From Lysobacter dokdonensis DS-58 (GTDB taxonomy: Bacteria > Pseudomonadota > Gammaproteobacteria > Xanthomonadales > Xanthomonadaceae): a stretch of 56,832 bases of DNA. The stretch is taken from contig NZ_JRKJ01000011.1 in assembly GCF_000770795.1 (NCBI RefSeq), positions 1-56,832 on the forward strand, given 5' to 3'. How positions within the stretch are numbered: the stretch's first letter is position 1; each line of letters starts with the position of its first letter. A program made the translations under genes and the position numbers. Positions 54,083 to 56,832 of this stretch are shown here, in pieces. The notes beneath the pieces are model-generated. The model saw only the letters and a list, made by a program, of their open reading frames with translations, was not told the DNA's origin and did not search any database.

Positions 54083-54847
54083 ATGCGATTGCGACCGCTG
54101 CCGGCGTTCGAGGACAACTACATCTGGGCGCTGGTCGACGACGACGGCGCCGCGCTCGTGGTGGATCCGGGCGATGCCGCCCCGGTCCTCGAGGCGGTCG
54201 GCGAAGGCCTGTCGTTGCGCGGCATCCTGCTCACGCACCACCACCACGACCATATCGGCGGCGTCCCCGCGATCCTCGCCGAACTGCCCCACCTCCCGGT
54301 GATCGGCCCGCACGACGACCGCATCGCCACCGCCACCCAACGCGTCGGCGCCGGCGACACCGCCCGGATCGGCGATTGGGTCTTCGAGGTCCATGAGATT
54401 CCGGGCCACACCGTGAGCCACATCGCATTCCACGGCCATCAAGTCTTGTTTTGCGGGGACACCCTCTTCAGCCTCGGCTGCGGCCGCTTGTTCGAGGGAA
54501 CCCCGATGCAGATGCTGGACTCGCTGGACCGCCTTGCCGCCCTCCCCGGTTCGACCCGGGTGTGCTGCGGGCACGAGTACACCGTCTCGAACGCGGCCTT
54601 CGCGCTGACCGTCGAGCCGGGCAACACCGCGTTGCAGGACCGCAGCGTGGAGGCCAAGCGCCTGCGCTTGTCCGCGCACCCCACGGTGCCGACGACCATC
54701 GACGACGAACGCGCCTGCAATCCGTTCCTGCGCATCGACGTGCCCGATGTCCGTGGCGCCGTCGCAAAGCATGTCGGTCGGGCGTTGCTCGACCGCGTGG
54801 ATGCATTCGCCGAATTGCGGCGGTGGAAAGACGGGTACCGCGCATGA
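54083..54847 (+). CDS. gloB: Hydroxyacylglutathione hydrolase (glyoxalase II)
   Basis: The 254-residue binuclear metallo-hydrolase cleaves S-lactoylglutathione, completing methylglyoxal detoxification. Metal-binding motif LTHHHHDHIGG (about 52-62), GHTVSHIAFHG, LFCGDTLFSLGCGRLFEG and CCGHEYTVSN are intact. GGAGAGG precedes the ATG at 54083. It is divergent from yafS and overlaps the mltD start by 4 nt, mirroring the E. coli mltD-gloB-yafS-rnhA-dnaQ locus. Confidence 0.95.
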   Translation: MRLRPLPAFEDNYIWALVDDDGAALVVDPGDAAPVLEAVGEGLSLRGILLTHHHHDHIGGVPAILAELPHLPVIGPHDDRIATATQRVGAGDTARIGDWVFEVHEIPGHTVSHIAFHGHQVLFCGDTLFSLGCGRLFEGTPMQMLDSLDRLAALPGSTRVCCGHEYTVSNAAFALTVEPGNTALQDRSVEAKRLRLSAHPTVPTTIDDERACNPFLRIDVPDVRGAVAKHVGRALLDRVDAFAELRRWKDGYRA

Positions 54848-55884
54848 CGGCGCGCCTGCGCCTGGCGTTGATCTGTGCCGTCGGCCTCGCGCTGGCGGCG
54901 CCGGCCGCATCGGCGGCCTCGCAGGAAATCCCGAAGACCCCGCCGGCCGCCCAGCAAGCGCCGAGCGACGACGTCCTCGCACCGCGCAACGCACGCAGCG
55001 GCCGCGACATCTACGCCGACTTCCGCGCAGGCCTCGCCGATCCCTCGTGCCCCACCGGCGGCAGCCCGCGCTGGAAGCAACATTTCGCGAACGCGCCGCG
55101 CCGCATGGCCAGCGCCAACGACGACGTGCTGCCGTTGTTCGGCTATGTCGTCGACGCGGTGCGCGAAGCGCACCTGCCCACCGAATACGCGCTGATCCCG
55201 TTCGTCGAAAGCGGCTACCGCGCCGGTGCACGCAGCCCCAGCGGTCCCGCGGGCTTGTGGCAATTCATCGGCACCACCGCGCGCAACCACGACGTGCCGA
55301 TGCGCACCGGTTACGACGGCCGCCTTTCGCCCGTGGATTCAACGCGTGCGGCCGTGCGCTATCTCAAGACATTGCACGGCATGTTCGCCGGCGACTGGCG
55401 CCTGGCGGTGATGGCCTACAACGCGGGCGAGTACCGCGTGCTCGGTTCGCTGCGCCGCGCGGGCCAGAACGCGCGCAACGCGAAACCCGAAACCCTGCCG
55501 GGCCTCTCGCCGATCACGCATGCGTACGTGCAGAAGTTGCGTGCCCTGTCGTGCCTGCTGGAGCAGGCGGACGACCGCGAGGAATGGATGCGTTCGCTCG
55601 ACCGGCCGGTCGCGCATCTCGATGCGCAGGTGTTGCCGGCGAGCGTGAAGTCGCTCGATGCCTTCGCGAAGATGCGGGGCCTGGATGCGGCGCAGTTGCG
55701 CCGGTTCAACCCGGCCTTCGAAGGCGGCCGTGTCACGCCGCGCAAGGACATCACGCTGCGCGTGCTCGCCCCCGTGCCGGTGGACGACGGCGCGCGCGTC
55801 GCGATCGACGCACCCGCGAAGCCTGCGGCAGAGTCGACGCCCTCGCCCGTCGCGGGGCGCGCATCGGCGGCGGCTGGCCCCTGA
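54844..55884 (+). CDS. mltD: MltD-like lytic transglycosylase
   Basis: The 346-residue protein starts with a signal peptide ([22 protein letters not shown]). The soluble lytic transglycosylase domain contains [26 protein letters not shown] with the catalytic Glu, and [17 protein letters not shown]-terminal LysM-like peptidoglycan-binding segment follows ([23 protein letters not shown]). It is shorter than E. coli MltD (452), having at most one degenerate LysM, and no lipobox is clear. It cuts glycan strands in the periplasm. It is translationally coupled to gloB. Confidence 0.87.
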   Translation: MTARLRLALICAVGLALAAPAASAASQEIPKTPPAAQQAPSDDVLAPRNARSGRDIYADFRAGLADPSCPTGGSPRWKQHFANAPRRMASANDDVLPLFGYVVDAVREAHLPTEYALIPFVESGYRAGARSPSGPAGLWQFIGTTARNHDVPMRTGYDGRLSPVDSTRAAVRYLKTLHGMFAGDWRLAVMAYNAGEYRVLGSLRRAGQNARNAKPETLPGLSPITHAYVQKLRALSCLLEQADDREEWMRSLDRPVAHLDAQVLPASVKSLDAFAKMRGLDAAQLRRFNPAFEGGRVTPRKDITLRVLAPVPVDDGARVAIDAPAKPAAESTPSPVAGRASAAAGP

Positions 55885-55948
55885 GGCGCGACAAAGGCAC
55901 ACTGTCGCCCCCGCCGCCCCGCCGGCGCGCCGCAACATCGGAGGTTCC

Positions 55949-56734
55949 ATGGGTTTCCTGCAGGGCAAACGCGCGCTGATCACCGGCGTCGCCAGCCAGC
56001 GTTCCATCGCCAGCGGCATCGCCGAGGCGATGCATCGCGAAGGCGCGCAGCTCGCCTTCACCTACCAGAACGACAAGCTGAAATCGCGCGTGGAAGACGC
56101 CGCGAAGGAATTCGGCAGCGACATCGTCATCCCGCTCGACGTCGCGTCCGACGCGCAGGTCGACGCGTGCTTCGATGCGTTGAAGCAACACTGGGATTCC
56201 TTCGACATCCTCGTGCACGCCATCGCCTACGCGCCGCGCGAAGCGATCGAGGGTGAATTCCTCGACGGCCTCACGCGCGAGAATTGGAACGTCGCGCACG
56301 AGATCTCCGCTTACTCGCTCGCCGCGATGGCCAAGGCCGCGCGCCCGATGATGGCCAACCGCAACGGCGCCATCGTCACGTTGAGCTACCTCGGCGCCGA
56401 ACGCGCGCTGGCGAACTACAACGTCATGGGCGTGGCGAAGGCCAGCCTGGAAGCGACGGTGCGGTATCTGGCGCTGAACCTCGGCCCGGAAGGCACGCGC
56501 GTCAACGCGATCTCCGCCGGCCCGATCAAGACGCTCGCCGCCGCGGGCATCGCCAACTTCCGCAAGATGCTGGGCCACGTCGAAGCGTATGCGCCGATGC
56601 GCCGCAGCGTGTCGATCGAGGACGTCGGCAACGTCGCCGCGTTCCTGTGCTCGGATCTCGCCGCGGGCGTGACGGGCGAAGTGACGTATGTCGATGCGGG
56701 CTACAACATCCTCGGCATGACCGGGCTCGAGTAA
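55949..56734 (+). CDS. fabI: Enoyl-ACP reductase FabI
   Basis: The 261-residue enzyme reduces enoyl-ACP with NADH in the last step of each elongation cycle and is the target of triclosan and diazaborine. It has [17 protein letters not shown], the active-site Tyr147, and Tyr157-x6-Lys164 in [10 protein letters not shown], which is the FabI rather than FabG spacing. [11 protein letters not shown] is the substrate loop. GGAGG precedes the ATG. It stands apart from the fab cluster at 29-34 kb and ends before a bidirectional terminator. Confidence 0.96.
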   Translation: MGFLQGKRALITGVASQRSIASGIAEAMHREGAQLAFTYQNDKLKSRVEDAAKEFGSDIVIPLDVASDAQVDACFDALKQHWDSFDILVHAIAYAPREAIEGEFLDGLTRENWNVAHEISAYSLAAMAKAARPMMANRNGAIVTLSYLGAERALANYNVMGVAKASLEATVRYLALNLGPEGTRVNAISAGPIKTLAAAGIANFRKMLGHVEAYAPMRRSVSIEDVGNVAAFLCSDLAAGVTGEVTYVDAGYNILGMTGLE

Positions 56735-56754
56735 GCCACTTCGATCGTTGCATG

Positions 56755-56785
56755 AAAAAAGCCCGGCGATCGCCGGGCTTTTTTT
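56755..56785. terminator. Bidirectional terminator between fabI and the last gene
   Basis: Stem AGCCCGGCG/CGCCGGGCT with six A residues before and seven T residues after, so it works in both directions between convergent genes. Confidence 0.93.
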
Positions 56786-56800
56786 GTTTCGCGCGATTGC

Positions 56801-56832
56801 TTACAGGCGCTCTTCGGCGACCTGCACGTCCA
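56801..56832 (-). CDS. C-terminal end of an unidentified gene
   Basis: The minus strand reads ...DVQVAEERL followed by TAA at 56801-56803, just beyond the bidirectional terminator. Nine codons are too few to name it. Confidence 0.6.
   Translation of the reverse strand, partial: DVQVAEERL

Overview
The window is about 57 kb of very GC-rich, tightly packed chromosomal DNA. Gene content and order point to a gammaproteobacterium of the Xanthomonadaceae/Lysobacteraceae, most likely Lysobacter or a relative. The clues are the Kdo-kinase type lipopolysaccharide genes, an rpoE-rseA-mucD-lepA-lepB-rnc-era-recO block, a complete yceD-rpmF-fab cluster, and a small SRP RNA beside dnaX. This assignment is inference from the sequence alone. 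Almost everything is core genome. There is no CRISPR array, prophage, integrase or insertion sequence.

Layout. 1-3354 (+): the 3' end of an unidentified gene, a YigZ/IMPACT protein, an MsbA-like ABC exporter and an HD-domain phosphohydrolase. 3351-10207 (-): a frameshifted aidB, an FAD monooxygenase, cspA with its own terminator and promoter, purine salvage (methylthioinosine phosphorylase, hpt), nagZ and rlmD. 10265-21545 (-): a long run ydbL-ydbH-recO-era-rnc-DUF4845-lepB-lepA-mucD-rseA-rpoE, transcribed from rpoE, whose upstream DNA carries a sigma-E-type promoter. 21750-23801 (+): a FadB-like beta-oxidation enzyme. 23802-34286 (-): yceD-rpmF-fabH-fabD-fabG-acpP-fabF-pabB-pabC-mltG-tmk-holB-pilZ, in which fatty-acid synthesis, p-aminobenzoate synthesis, a murein terminase, dTMP kinase and a polymerase III subunit are chained by 4-nt start/stop overlaps.

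34405-41738 (+, with one GT39 gene on -): a small coiled-coil membrane protein, a Maf/YceF pyrophosphatase, MoxR-DUF58-TgpA, and a Slp-like lipoprotein. 41740-48857 (-): hinT-recR-ybaB-dnaX, the 4.5S RNA, tRNA-Ser(GGA), the molybdopterin genes moaEDCA, an MBL hydrolase and kdkA. 48883-50817: a heptosyltransferase-like gene, a probable FosX fosfomycin epoxide hydrolase in AT-richer DNA, and tRNA-Ser(CGA). 50931-56832: a DUF6165 protein, a PP2C phosphatase, and the conserved dnaQ-rnhA-yafS / gloB-mltD neighbourhood, then fabI, a bidirectional terminator and the tail of a further gene.

I found no clear undescribed multi-gene system. The points most worth a second look are the aidB frameshift in a GC repeat, the FosX gene in compositionally distinct DNA beside a tRNA, a PabB whose active-site lysine position is alanine, an apparently leaderless yceD transcript, an FAD monooxygenase whose start codon abuts the cspA terminator, and a ydbH-ydbL pair without ynbE.
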